This document shows positions 12,097-23,391 of a DNA stretch of 64,000 nucleotides, piece after piece. This DNA comes from Hypericum androsaemum (Eukaryota > Streptophyta > Magnoliopsida > Malpighiales > Hypericaceae). Positions within the stretch are counted from its first letter, which is position 1; each line of letters opens with the position of its first letter. A program made the translations under genes and the position numbers. A model generated the notes under the pieces. The model saw nothing but the letters and a program-made list of their open reading frames with translations, did no database searches and was not told the origin of the DNA. Where the stretch lies: the NCBI GenBank assembly GCA_963995505.1, contig OZ023183.1, positions 20,456,671 through 20,520,670 on the forward strand. The letters are read 5' to 3'.

Positions 12097-12345
12097 CATG
12101 ATGCTCAGATAATTAGAGTTTCAACTAATATATGTGCTTAAAAAAGAAAATTAAAGTTTTAACCCAAGAATTTAGAAAACGAGAGCTTATAATTATGTAA
12201 TAAAACCAAAAAGAAATTATCTTGTATGTGATTTTTCAACAACTATGCTTATAATTATGTGATTTTTGTTATAATATTCTTCCTAGACTCTTTAAGGCTT
12301 AGCTTTAAATTCCTACTTTAAAAAGTGCAAGAGGTAGGCACCAAC
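12097..12345. repeat. Right copy of the dispersed direct repeat
   Basis: Matches 10190-10515 in order and strand (GATGCTCAGATAATTAGAG; GAGAGCTTATAATTATGTAA; AAGTGCAAGAGGTAGGCAC). Confidence 0.6.
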
Positions 12346-13898
12346 ATATATCCTCATAATAAAAAGGAAGAATTAAAATTTGCATATTGATTCGTGCCCT
12401 TAAAATATATGCGAACAATTTACGTTAATATGTCATCATTCAAAAATTTTAATTAATTTGTGTTGTGTCAAAATTAAAGCTAGTTGCACCATAACGCTCT
12501 TTAAATAACTTATTTATCCGGAGACAGATTGAATACAGTTCAAAATTTTTAAAATTTGTCGACCAAAAAATTAGATTCAAATTGGATTTGATAGGAATTT
12601 GATTCAAATTCTTCCATATTATGTAAATAAAAATTAAAAGAAATATGTACTGAATTGAATTGAAGGAGAGCAAGAAAAGGGGGTCAAATTGAAATTTTGA
12701 ATCCTAGGCTAGTTGCAATGTTTTGAACAATGGTTAGGTCTAGTTGCAATGTTTTGTCTCTCAAACGATCACGACCAACCACAATATTTGACGACTTAAA
12801 CATGTATTGATTTTTTCCAAAACTTGGGGGACTCAAATTATGATATTATTTTGACCAAAGGTCCCTATGTACACTTTTTACTTTCCGACCATCGAGGTCA
12901 TAACACATAATAATACAATTTTTTGAGATCATGTTAGAACTCGGCCGATGCTTTTTTTTCCCATGAATATGAAAACTTACAGATATTATATAACAAATAT
13001 CATGTGAATAATTAGATTTACCATATATATGGTTGTTGTTATTATTATTATTGTTGTTATTATGTGCTTTGTTGTTTCTCTCTTAGAAAGTTGAGCAAAT
13101 TATTCTAAAATATTTTGTGTTTGGTTATATCTTCTATAAAATTCCATATGTTAAAAAAAATATTTTGTCGTTCTTTTTGTTTGGTTTGATTATACTCTGA
13201 AGTCTCTAACTAACGTCATCACTAAAATAAATTTTGTGCCCCTACCATAAATTTAAAAAATTATTAGTACTTCCTCCCTTCTCCATCTGTCTGCTCCTTT
13301 CTCTCCCTTCTCCCTTCGCCTATCTCTCCTAGGAGAGCCACGTTTATTGGAGTTGAAAATCCTGTGGCTAGTTGAGGGTTGTCGCCACCATCGCCATAGT
13401 CGCAAGGCCAATCAACCAACCAGTTGTGAACCCCACAGAATCCATGAAAAAAATTAATTATGTAACTAACTTAACTGCATATCGTGCAAAGGAAGGACCC
13501 AGAGGGGATATTAAGGCGCCTGCAGACGGGCCATATAGCTGGGCTCCAGTTTCGGCCGTTGTTCGACAAGGACGCGACTTCTTGTCCTCTCCGACTGCGA
13601 CTTCCTCTATTGCTCCATCAAGATGCTCACCACCGGGAGCTTCAAAGTCGAAAAGAAAAATCAAACCCCTCCCCAAATCAAAGTCTCTTTGATGTTATAG
13701 AATTAGAATCCGAATCCGAATCTAAAAACGACGTCGTGGGTTACGTCTCTATTACCAGAGGCCTCTCCCACTCTTTTCAACTCATCAAGCCCTACCACTT
13801 TGTCCTTTGCAATTTTTTTTTCCACTATGGAGAAGCATTCGTCCCCTATGTAGCTTTAAAACAACAAAGAGTTCTTTTGTTTTTGTTCTTCCTTAAAT
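12346..13898. other. Spacer, no gene supported
   Basis: AT-rich to about 13270, then a CT-rich stretch (13270-13330) and a short GC-richer part to 13700. Overlapping open stretches at 13372-13930 on both strands show no recognisable domain and no codon pattern favouring one frame. I do not call a gene. Confidence 0.4.
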
Positions 13899-14043
13899 GG
13901 GCAAATTACTTTTCCATTCCTGATATTTAACAAATTCGCAAACACGGTCCTTACTGGTGTTTATTATTTAGCAAACTTTTAGGGAACAGTAGGATCGTGT
14001 TTAAGATTTTGTTAAACTCCAGAGACCGGAGGGTAATTTGCCC
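13899..14043. mobile_element. 145-bp MITE with MULE-type ends
   Basis: Starts GGGCAAATTAC and ends GTAATTTGCCC, perfect 11-bp terminal inverted repeats identical to the left outer end of the MULE at 6944. Flanks TCCTTAAAT and TTTTGAAAT agree at 6 of 9 bases, a decayed 9-bp duplication. It lies just upstream of the Myb/SANT-like gene's 5' untranslated exon. Confidence 0.65.
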
Positions 14044-15060
14044 TTTTGAAATATTAGTGATCGTAGATGTAACTTGTAAGTGCTTAACAAGAAATAAAAT
14101 GAAGATTCGGAAGGGGAACGAAGACAGCAGAAGAGGAAGAAAACCGCGGTCCCTCCTTTCTCCGCTTCGCCGTTAGTTACTCGTCCCCGTATTCTTCCTT
14201 CCCCAATCCCAAGGTAATTAACTAAATCCCAAAGTAAAACTCAAACGAAACAAAAATTGAATAAAAATTAAAAGACGGTTTTTGCGTCCTCTTTCCGAGG
14301 ATTAGCTCCGGGGCTCGTTTATTAGGGTTTCGGATCGCGAGGTATTGTTGTAAATTAAATTGGAAGAGCTCGGTATAGTTCTCGGGAATATGAGAAACTT
14401 AAAGCATTTTAATTTTTTGATTATTCACGTTGAAATTTGTGATAGTTCATACGCATGAGAAGAGGAGATGTTTGAGAGTTCGGATTGTTTGATGCGAAAC
14501 AAGAGTTCTGATTTATGCATATCGATTTTAAGATTCTGTGTACAATTCGAGTAGCCAAAGTTTGGATTCTATGGAATCTGGAGAATTATGAAGTAGGTTT
14601 TGATCAAATCTCTCTTTCTCTGTTTTTTTTTCATGCTTGTTGTATCCTCAGGTGTCTGAGTGATCGAAGAAGGTTATCCTTAACTGAAGGGTTGTTTGTG
14701 TTTCTATTTAGCCATCCGTCGAGAGAGTGCCGTTGTAGCTGATCTAATATTGGATATTAGTGGAAGAGAAGAATTTTTTTAGTGTAGTGTAAGAGAAGAT
14801 ATGAAAGCTTCCTCTTACAAGTTTTGAGTATCTGGCTGTAGACTGGAATTCTGTTATGATGTTGAATTTCCTCCGACTTTTGAGTGGAGAATTGACTAAC
14901 CTGAAAGCCGTTGGCCTTGCGAGAGTTGCTTCGAATCCGATCATGCACTAGGTTTTAATAAATGGTTTCAGCGTGGATCTTGTGTTGCTTCCATAAGAAG
15001 ATTCTAAACTCTTGTCCATTATCCGATATTTGACCCCTGGTTCTGTTTATGCAGCAGAAC

Positions 15061-16146
15061 ATGGATATGGCAGCTACAAACCAACCAAAGCTTGAGCGCT
15101 CAAGAACAAGGTGGACAGCATCTTATGATAGGATATTTGCTGATCTGCTGGTAAAGCAGATAAACCAGGGAAACAGGCCAAACAATGTTTTTGACAAGAA
15201 AACTTGGAACTGTATAAGAGAGGAATTCAATGTGTTGACGGGTCTCAAGTTTAATAACAATCAATTGAGAAAGCACCTCGACGTGCTGCGGACTCGCTTT
15301 TGTAACCTGAAGTCAGCTACTGGGCAGAATGACTGTGTTCCAGAGGATCCAAATTGCATGGGATTTGACCTGTGGGAGGACATCGAGGTCTGTCCTTCCT
15401 TACTAAAGTTATTGTCATGTGCTGATCATCGTTCTGTACTGCTTTCTGATTGGTTCACCTTGTAGGCATATCCGAGGTCTGAGACTTTTAAAGTCAAGGA
15501 TTACCCTATCTTTGAACAGCTCTGCACGATATTCAGTGAAACATCAACAGATGGACAGTATGCCCAGTCGAGTCACTTTGAAGGGCCTGAAAAGTCACTC
15601 GGTAGCAATGCTGCTGAATATCCTGAGGGCATAAACCTTGATTCTGAAAATACACCTTCCAGATCCGTGCAAAAGCAAGCTGTCTCAGCGGAGGTAATGG
15701 TTAAGAGGTCCATGGGGAGGAAACGAAAGCGGCTTTCTGAGACCAACTCTGTCGAACAGAAGAGATTGGATGAAGATGCATGTGATGCAATGGCAGAAGC
15801 ATTGTTTGAGATGATAGCCGCTTCGAAGTCGAGGAATGGTGCACAAGCAGGACATAATGAAAAGTTTTCGATTAGAAACTGCATCAAAGCATTGGATGAA
15901 GTCGGGGAAACTGATCAGCACTCCTACTTAGCAGCTTTAGACCTTTTTGAGGATCCCAGTTTACGGGAGACCTTTATTTCTTTGGAAGGGAAGGAGTTAC
16001 GGTTGTCCTGGTTGCAGGGGAAATGTGGTGGAGTTACCGCAGCCTTGCCCGTTGGTCAAGATGCAGTTCCTATCCAAAGTTTCAGGATCTTCTCTAACAC
16101 AGAAATTCACCCCAGTACACTATTCGGTTTCCCCCAGTTCCTGTAA
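15061..16146 (+). CDS. Myb/SANT-like DNA-binding domain protein (L10-interacting MYB / Harbinger-transposase-derived family)
   Basis: Two coding exons, 15061-15387 and 15466-16146 (335 residues), joined by a 78-bp GT/AG intron in phase 0. I chose the ATG at 15061 because the upstream ATG at 15049 overlaps a likely splice acceptor (TTTATGCAG). A 5' untranslated exon probably ends at CCAAG/GTAATT near 14213. Residues about 11-85 form a Myb/SANT-like domain: RTRWTASYDRIFADLL, NVFDKKTWNCIREEFN, NNQLRKHLDVLRTRFCNL. The pattern is that of the plant family related to PIF/Harbinger Myb-like proteins. A conserved IEAYPRSETFKVKDYPIFEQL follows at the exon junction, then a basic patch (KRSMGRKRKR, a likely nuclear signal) and a C-terminal helical part (YLAALDLFEDPSLRETFISL, then LRLSWLQGKCG). 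Likely a nuclear DNA-binding protein; its targets are unknown. The 38-residue tail after WLQGKCG looks longer than in relatives I recall. Confidence 0.82.
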
Positions 16147-16434
16147 GCAGGATCGTACATGTTCTAGCTTTAACATGGTAGACAAGGTTCCCAGATTTAG
16201 GACGAGGATTTCAGTTTACTAGGCATGTTTGACATGATATTTCTTTTTTGTCAAGAACGTGGTTTCCACCATTTTGCAGTGTGCTAGGGAAAGAAGGATT
16301 ACAAATGATCCAAGTCAAACTAAGAGCAATCCAAGTGCCCATTTATACTGCCTCATTCATCCAGTTGCTTTCATAACAAGAGAATACAAAAAAAAAAAGA
16401 AAAAGACTGATGCCCACCAAGTGAAAAGGGAAAA

Positions 16435-17338
16435 GGATTCCGTGATAGCCTGGGACACTTTGTGGCAGCCTTGGTCAAAAGGATTCCGTACGTTTCTTAC
16501 CCGACTGTGCTTGAGGGAATTGGTATGAGAGAGGGCCTGGAGCTTGGATTATCGATGGGCCTGAGACAAGTGGTTATTGAGTCAGATTGTTTACCCGTGG
16601 TGGGGGCATTCAGGAATCAGTTGAGGGATAGAAGTGACGTTGCAGTTATTGTTGAGGAAGGACTACACCTAATGGAGCGTTTCGAGAGGGTCTGGATATC
16701 ACATATTGGGAGAGATGGTAACAGGGTGGCCCACACACTGGCTAAGAAACGAATCAACTCAGGTACATCTCATGAGTTTTTCTCAGCCCCTCCGTTCGAG
16801 GTGGCAACTGTCATCGAGCAGGAACAGTTCAGTGGGAGCTTAGGTGACCAGGTAGGCTAGGTCTGGGGTGGGTTGGGGCCGTGGTGGGTTTGGGAGGGCT
16901 TTTTTGGGTTTTGATTGGGGAATGGGTGTAAAAGGGGCAATACGTAGCATTCATTTCCGTGCGGTGTTATCGTTGTGTGCTCTTTTCCTAGTCCGGTTTT
17001 TTTCCATTCGGGGTGGGTTTTCTGGATTAGGTTTTTAACGAGGCCAGCGGCTGCAACCTCCTTGGAGGGGAATGGTGCGTATTGATGGCTAGATCTACGG
17101 TGGGTAGTGTCCGCGTACTATTGTACGTTTTTGGACCTCAGGAAGGGTAATTTAGAGTAGTTTTCTTTTGTAAGGCCTGGCGGTGGGTGGTGGGCCTAGG
17201 TGGGTAGTGACTCCTGTGTGCTATTGTGCATAGGAGTGCCTGGGATCGTTTAGCTGTGAGCTGTTTTGTATGCGTTATTCGATGTTTTGGTCTTGCTCTT
17301 TCATCAATGGAATGAATCTTTTGCCCCGAAAAAAAAAA
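16435..17338 (+). mobile_element. 5'-truncated LINE with RNase H domain remnant
   Basis: The 12-bp GAAAAGGGAAAA flanks the insert at 16423-16434 and 17339-17350, and the insert ends CCGAAAAAAAAAA, so borders and strand are clear. Codons at about 16462-16860 encode an RNase H-like segment: EGIGMREGLELGLSMGLRQV, VIESDCLPVVGAF, and WISHIGRDGNRVAHTLAKK. These match the C-terminal RNase H of plant L1-type retroelements, with E, D and the late D present. The rest is 3' untranslated sequence. It sits between the convergent Myb/SANT and DPH5 genes. Confidence 0.92.
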
Positions 17339-17524
17339 GAAAAGGGAAAAAGTTTCTTAGTACAACAAATAGGCTGAACAAAACCACGAATATATATTTG
17401 TTAATGACATTGTTAGTATACAGAATTGCCTCCTAGAGAAAAACGGATGGCCTAGCCAACTAGATGACTAAAGGTACAAGATCAGTTCGCCGGAAAGCAT
17501 GTGATTACGACCAAGTTCAGTCCA

Positions 17525-19098
17525 TCACAGACTCGGCTTTGTTCTTTCAAGTCCATAAACACTTAGCATTTCTTCCTCCACCGGGTGGGTCTCGCCTACC
17601 ATGACCAGGCAATGTAGCGGGGCTCCGAAATCAACAGCCTGAAGTTCCTTCATTGTCCCAGAAACAATCATCTGATCCTCACTTCCCAAGCGAGCAAACC
17701 CAACACAACGAGTGTCCTCGCCATATGCTGCGAGGTCATCAAAGACAAGCTACCATCAGAACAAGCCTCGAAAATGGGGACAGTTATGAACCCCCTCTGA
17801 GAATGGGGTCACATGAAGTTCTACAACTCAGACAACAAACAACAGATTAGAGAACAACCAAGTAGACCATATTTGCCAAATCACAAGCTCGATGTTGAAT
17901 TGTATAAATGGTTACAGATTCAAATATAAATGGCCACAAAAAACAAGAGTATCAATTATCAATACGAATTGACTGTGCAAGGCAACATCTATAGTTCTTA
18001 GTTTCGGAGTTAAAAAAAGTAGAGCAACTCTCAAAACTAACCTTGCTCTCCACGGTTTTGCTCAACTTCCAAAAGCTGCTCGATTGCGGTGTTTATTGTC
18101 ATGTATCTGGGTGGTTCATACATTTTCTTCCCCCTGACAAATCAAATGATCCAGTAAGCAAAACATAACGAACCCAACGAACGTATGGCTCAAACTTAGC
18201 AAAGACAACAAACCTGGCTAAGGATTCCCAAGTAGGTTCCTTCACCCAAATATCTGTATGTAAACAGAATACACAGTAAGAGATCAGCAAGATCATTGTG
18301 AGACTGGAAATATATAAGAATCAGGGAAGCAGTTACCCAACAAGCAGAGTGTATGCAACCCGAGGCGGCTGTTGGTTTTGATCTTGTCGTAGAAGCTATC
18401 AGGTCTCCAAACATCGGTGAAAAAGGGGATGGAGATGGTCTCACCGTACCGGTAGAGCTGCAACCCGCAGACCCCAATGGCATTCATAACCGACGCGTTG
18501 TGCACTACCTTGACCTCAACTCCCAACTGCTTCGCCCTAACCACGAGATCCGAGTGCGTTGTTGCCCTACCATTTATCCAGCACAATCAGCAGGAGTTCA
18601 CAATCGTTAACCCAACGTTTCGGTTGCAAACAAGTTCAGAATTCATTTCATCCATAAGACATTCATTTGCAAAATATGTGTTTTGATTAGTTTTCCACGG
18701 AATTCCTTATTCAACCAAACATAATAACCATTTAAGAACTTCGAAACGAATTCCTCATTTTCTAATTCGGTGAAGTAAATGAAATCACTATCCAACCAAA
18801 CACAGGGAAAAAAATAAAGGTACCCAAAGGGATCGCCAACGACGAGGAAAGCGACGTCGGATTGGAGGGAGAGGGAGAGAAAGGAGTCGGCCTTCTCCTC
18901 GACGGTCTCGCGGTCGGCGACGGTGATGGGCTTACCGTAGAGGCGCTCGAGGGTTTCGAGGCCCGAGGAGGAGAGGCCGAAGGAGAGGAGGGAGGTGTAG
19001 GCCTCCATGTACACGTGGTCGCATCTCTTGATGGCTTCGAGGCCCTTTAGGGTTATGTCCTTCTCGTCGCCCAGCCCTAGCCCTATTATGTACAGCAT
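17525..19098 (-). CDS. DPH5: Diphthine methyl ester synthase (DPH5)
   Basis: SAM-dependent methyltransferase of diphthamide synthesis. It methylates the modified histidine of elongation factor 2 in the cytosol. Exons: 19098-18824, 18566-18337, 18253-18214, 18133-18042 and 17727-17525, giving 279 residues, the usual length for the family; every junction is GT/AG and in phase. The N-terminus [20 protein letters not shown] is the tetrapyrrole-methylase-fold signature. It continues with [13 protein letters not shown], the motif [14 protein letters not shown] across the first junction, and [20 protein letters not shown]. The last exon carries [19 protein letters not shown] and ends ERTKPSL. Two TGGGCC elements lie 130-145 bp upstream. 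Downstream it converges with the Myb/SANT-like gene, with a LINE between them. It looks intact and functional. Confidence 0.96.
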
Positions 19099-19229
19099 CT
19101 TCTCCTCCCTCTCTACCCTAATTCTAGCTGGGAAACTAGAGCTTTGTTTATTACTGCTTCTCTACTTTCTTTGCCTTGTTGAAGTTAAACCCCTTACTTG
19201 AACCTTGTTTGTTCTATTTCTGGGAGTCG

Positions 19230-19243
19230 TGGGCCATTGGGCC
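19230..19243. promoter_or_regulatory. Paired TGGGCC (site II-type) elements upstream of DPH5
   Basis: TGGGCC at 19230-19235 and again at 19238-19243, with a TGGGCT at about 19266, upstream of the DPH5 ATG at 19098. TGGGCY elements are common in promoters of plant translation and growth genes (TCP-bound). The role here is inferred. Confidence 0.45.
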
Positions 19244-19787
19244 CGCCGTTGTTGGATTCCTAGTATTGGGCTTCTCGATGAGGGGATTGTAAAGATTATC
19301 GGAGATTAACTAGTTCAGATTTTAATTCCGGAATTATTAATTATGGAACTATAGACAGGGATTCGATTGGCAAAAAAGAAGATGATTTGATTGAGCATCG
19401 AGTACTCAACGAATTAAAGTCAAAAGCAACTTTCAGCTTATAAACTTTTCCTTGTACAGTACACTAGAGGTTTGGTTTTATTTTATTTTATTTTTTAACT
19501 TTTGGAGCTTTCCGGGGATTGAAACAGAATCATGAGTTTGAAATGGCAGCAAATTATCTGCAGATGCAAGTAGCCTCGTGAAACACCATTACTTGAATGA
19601 GTTTCCCCCAGTAATTAATTGTTAAGGAAACTTGCATCAAAATTTACAACAACAAAAAAAAAAAAAGCAGTGAATTCTTAGTGGATGATACAATATAGAC
19701 TCTCTCCTCTGTGGTCTTTCCTGTCAGCAGCTGGTATACCTCTCTAATGGATCAACTTCATAACCAATGGCGGCGCTAACAGGAACT
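19244..19787. other. Spacer between DPH5 promoter and SPA 3' end
   Basis: I see no coding sequence. The part nearest 19788 should contain the SPA 3' untranslated region. There is an A-run near 19650. Confidence 0.4.
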
Positions 19788-20967
19788 TCAGTCATCATCC
19801 TTGAATTCTCTGCTCAAAACGAACAAACAAAAGACTTGTTCAGTGCGGATCACTACTTGGGAAACACCCTCATCAGATAAATACAGATGTCTTTTGATGT
19901 TTGATTCTCAAAACAATGCACATCATATCTGTATTGTCAAAGCGATATACTCGCTAGTTAAGCTCGAATTCATCGATATTCGTGCTCCAACCTGTTTGCA
20001 GCTCATTTCGTTCTATACCGGCATGATTGGATACTTCTGGTGTGCCCAATGAAATTTTGCAAAGAAGACGGAATGATATGATGAGGCAACTCGTCGTACC
20101 TGCGGTCGAGGTACCGTGGTTGAATCCCAGTGCCTTGGCAAGTTGTGCATGTCAAAGAACCAGCACCGTCACAGTTGATGCACGAAGAGACTTCTTTCTC
20201 ACCCGCACCTAGCTCCACGGCCACCGATCCAGTTCCCGTGCAAAATCTGCACTTTTCTGTATAATAAATACAAGCAACTCGTGTCAATCACAAGGACAAA
20301 AGAACAGATGACGCAATCCATCCTAGCCATTTGGAACCAGGGAGCAGCACATGCAATACCAATTAGGCATTGTTCACTCGTATTAGTCCACGACCACGTT
20401 AGAATCTTCATATCCAACCAAAATTTTAAAGCTCCGCATAATTGAGGAGATTTACTCACGTGCGCCGCTGCCGTTGCAGGGAAAGCACGGCTGAGTGTTG
20501 TCTCGCTTCGCCTTGAAGCAAACACAGGCACGGAAGATTCAGATGCGGCTTCCACTTACTTACAAATACATTGCAAGCAAAGAAAAAAGAGGAGAGGAAA
20601 TAAAGGGGAAAGGGACGAACAGCATTGTCGATTTGGGTCTCGTAGAAGATGGGAACTCCAATGCCAACCGCAACGCTGACCACGCCGACAGAGATGGCAA
20701 TTACCTTTGGCAAAGATTAAACACAACACGTTAGAATCTTCGTATCCGGCTCAAAACACTAAGTCCGAAATATTCTTCATAATTTGCACTGAAGAGTACC
20801 GTGTTCTGATCCAGCTCGGCTCTGACGCAGGGGAAAGACCTTGGGCTTCGGGTACTGGCGGTGGCATTGTTAGCCTTGAAGGACCAAGGACAGGGAGCAG
20901 CTAACGAGGTTGTTTTAAGCGGGCAGCAAACAGGTGGAGAAGAGTGAAGCCGAGCCGCTGTTGGCAT
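19788..20967 (-). CDS. SPA: Chloroplast DnaJ-type zinc-finger protein, SPA (sugar partition-affecting)-like
   Basis: Five exons: 20967-20800, 20704-20621, 20511-20460, 20256-20100 and 19809-19788, encoding 160 residues with all phases closing. The terminal exon is only 22 bases (R-EFKDDD-stop). The start is the ATG at 20967; the upstream in-frame extension begins with TTG, so I rejected it. Residues 1-50 are Ser/Thr/Ala/Pro-rich, a likely plastid transit peptide. Residues 57-76 (VIAISVGVVSVAVGIGVPIF) form one hydrophobic segment, probably a thylakoid anchor. Four CxxCxGxG zinc-binding motifs follow: CFPCNGSG (93), CRFCTGTG (104), CINCDGAG (127), CTTCQGTG (138). The protein ends PRYLDRREFKDDD. 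This layout matches the tomato SPA protein and its Arabidopsis homologue, relatives of BSD2, which lack a J domain. The mechanism is poorly known; a chaperone-like plastid role is inferred. Confidence 0.9.
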
Positions 20968-21107
20968 TTTTACGAGCCGGAAGAATTTCAAGCTTCTTCT
21001 TTCTTTTCTTTTTTCTCTTTATTTGCGTACTTGGAGGGCACCCATACCCATATGGTTCCAATTGGTGGGAGGGAGGAGGAGCGAACGAGCACCAGGGAAT
21101 GGGACGG

Positions 21108-21188
21108 CCACGTGGGATTTTGGATATGTGGGGCCTTTCCCGCGTCAACCACCTCCATTACCATAACTTTTGCGTCCTCCCACGTGGC
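21108..21188. promoter_or_regulatory. Two G-boxes upstream of the SPA-like gene
   Basis: CCACGTGG at 21108-21115 and CACGTGGC at 21181-21188, about 140 and 215 bp upstream of the ATG. Paired G-boxes fit light- or ABA-responsive control of a plastid protein. This is inferred from sequence only. Confidence 0.45.
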
Positions 21189-22263
21189 GCCTCTCCACTG
21201 GTTTACCTTGTGCAGATCGCAATCCTTGGGCTCGGCCCAGATACTAAGGCTTCAGACATAACGCCCTTCTTTCCGGGCTGTTTGTTTGCAAGGTGCTTTG
21301 TCCCAGTAGAGGCAAATCACATTCGACTTTTAAAATGATTTGAAGGATACTTCGAGTTTAAACTCTATCCCGGTCCAACATCAGTCGACTGGTTGTTTCT
21401 CAAATAAATTACATGCTAACTGAGAATAATTATCGAATGTCTTTGATTTCAATCAGTCGTGTTTAAACTCGGTAAAGATAACAACAACGCATTTGGTACA
21501 ATTCACTTCTCCATTCAGTACAATGCAATTCTCCATTGATTATATATATATATATATATAAAAAGAAAGAATTACCCTTGCGTCTTGTCACTGCTTCCAA
21601 GGGTCCGTTTGGGACAGAAAGACAACGAGGCGGAGGTGGGGCGAGTGGTCTGGTAAGAAATAAGAAAGGGGCAAGTCCTATATAATGGAAAGCGACGTTT
21701 CACCAAACTGTTATAATTAGAGAAGCACACTAAGCAACGGCGAATTTTTTCAACTAGGTAATATTGGCAACTACACTAGGAAGTGGGACGCAATAACTCA
21801 ATCGAATCAAATGGACCCATCACTTTTTTTAGAGAGACGTAGAATCCAAGATCTATTTGGAAGACTTCTTATTCCACTACATGCTTCCCCTTTTCGGCTT
21901 TGGCTTCGATCTCTTCTACTATCTATCCTCCTCTCTATGGTTATGGACCCTCTTGCACTTGGTGGCTTTCTGGACCTAAACAGCTCAATAATGCCCTGTT
22001 GGACGTTTTTCTTGTTTTGGCACCTTTACATTGTTGGCGCTTTGACGCCAAAGCCACGGATGATTAACCATCATAAGGACCAGTTACACATTCATCATTA
22101 ATTAGAGAGCCACATGCCAGAATCATTTTACCCTTTTCGGGCTGAATTCAATACTAATTATCGGCAAAATCGTTTCTTTTTCGGATGCGTTCATTCATTT
22201 GAGTAAAGGATGATATTTCTCTTTATATAGCAAAGTCATTTTAAAAAAATGACACGTTATTTT
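21189..22263. other. Spacer with a TA microsatellite, no gene supported
   Basis: A (TA)n run lies at about 21540-21560. An open stretch at 21811-22101 (MDPSLFLERRRIQDLF) has no recognisable domain, no splice context and no similarity I can name. I see no transposon ends here. Confidence 0.4.
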
Positions 22264-22354
22264 GGGTTTTTGCCCAAAATGGTGTTACTGTAGATGTATA
22301 ATACCCAAAATGGTGTTACTGTTGAAAAAATTCCGGAAATAGTGTTGCTTTTCA

Positions 22355-22620
22355 AAATCAAAAAAAAATTTCGACCTAGGAACCTTAGGTCGAAATTTTT
22401 TTTCGACTTGGGACCAAAATCGAAAAAAAATTTCGACTTCCGTGGTCGAAATTTTTTTTCGATTTGGACCCAGGTCGAAAAAATTATTCGACTTGGGACC
22501 TAGATCGAAAATTATTTTCGATCTGGGATTCCCTTATCCGTACGCAATCTATCCAAGTAGATTGCGGAAGATCTTATTGGTCCCAGATCGAACCAAGTTT
22601 TCGACCTGGGTCCTCATTAT
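22355..22620. repeat. Cluster of short palindromes built on TCGAAA/TTTCGA
   Basis: GGTCGAAA, TTTCGACC, TTTCGACTTGGGACC and their inverses alternate at least seven times with poly-A/T spacers, so the region can fold into a series of hairpins. It sits just inside the terminal repeat of the element above. Confidence 0.75.
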
Positions 22621-23026
22621 AAATACCACCCAACACCACAAATTTTTCGACCCCCGCCTTCTTGTTCTTCTCCAGACGGCTTCCCTGCTTCCTCGCCGTC
22701 CCCCGCCTCGCCATCATCACCGTCTCGCTTCCTCGCCGTTCCCGACTCGCCGTCTCCGTCACGTCCTCGCCCCGTCGCCGTACGATATGTATTTGAATTA
22801 AATTGGAACGTGATTATTTTTTGATTTAATTAATTGAACTGTTAATTAATTGGATCGTTGGCTCGTCCTTACCGTTAGTTAATTGTTTGATTTAATTGAA
22901 GCGTTAATTGATTAGATTGTTGGCTCGTCATCATCGTCAATTAATAGTTTGATTTAATTGAACCGTTAATTGAACGGTTAATTTTTTGATTTAATGAATT
23001 GGACCGTTAATTAATTGAACCGTCTG

Positions 23027-23085
23027 ACCACCCGGTCTGACCATCCAGTCTGACCACCCGGTCTGACCATCCGGTCTGAACACTT
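23027..23085. repeat. 13-bp tandem repeat
   Basis: GGTCTGACCACCC and GGTCTGACCATCC alternate over about four and a half units; looser copies continue to about 23160. Confidence 0.8.
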
Positions 23086-23391
23086 AGGTCAGACCCAGAT
23101 TATCTGACCACCCGATCTGCTCGACCGGTCTGACCACCTGGGTCGGACCCAAATCATTATTTATTTTTGATTTAAAATGGGATTTTTTAATTTTTTGGTT
23201 TGGGTTGGGCAAAATCCGATCTGACCACCCGAACCGAGCCAGAAAAAGTGACCGACCTACCCCATCCTAGTGATTCTACAATTATAATGATGGCTTCACC
23301 ATTCATATTTTTACAGTACTATTTGGTAAATATTTAATTAATTTATTGATTTGAAATTTTTATTTAATTTTGTTACGTTACGATTTTAGAT

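Noticed and set aside
13372..13930. Possible gene with overlapping open stretches
   Set aside because: Three frames are equally open, no conserved motif, no clear start; composition alone explains it.
20968..20991. Longer N-terminus for the SPA-like protein
   Set aside because: The upstream in-frame codon is TTG, and translation from ATG at 20967 gives a normal transit peptide.
21811..22101. 96-codon ORF starting MDPSLFLERRR
   Set aside because: No known domain, no neighbouring exon, atypical low-quality spacer.
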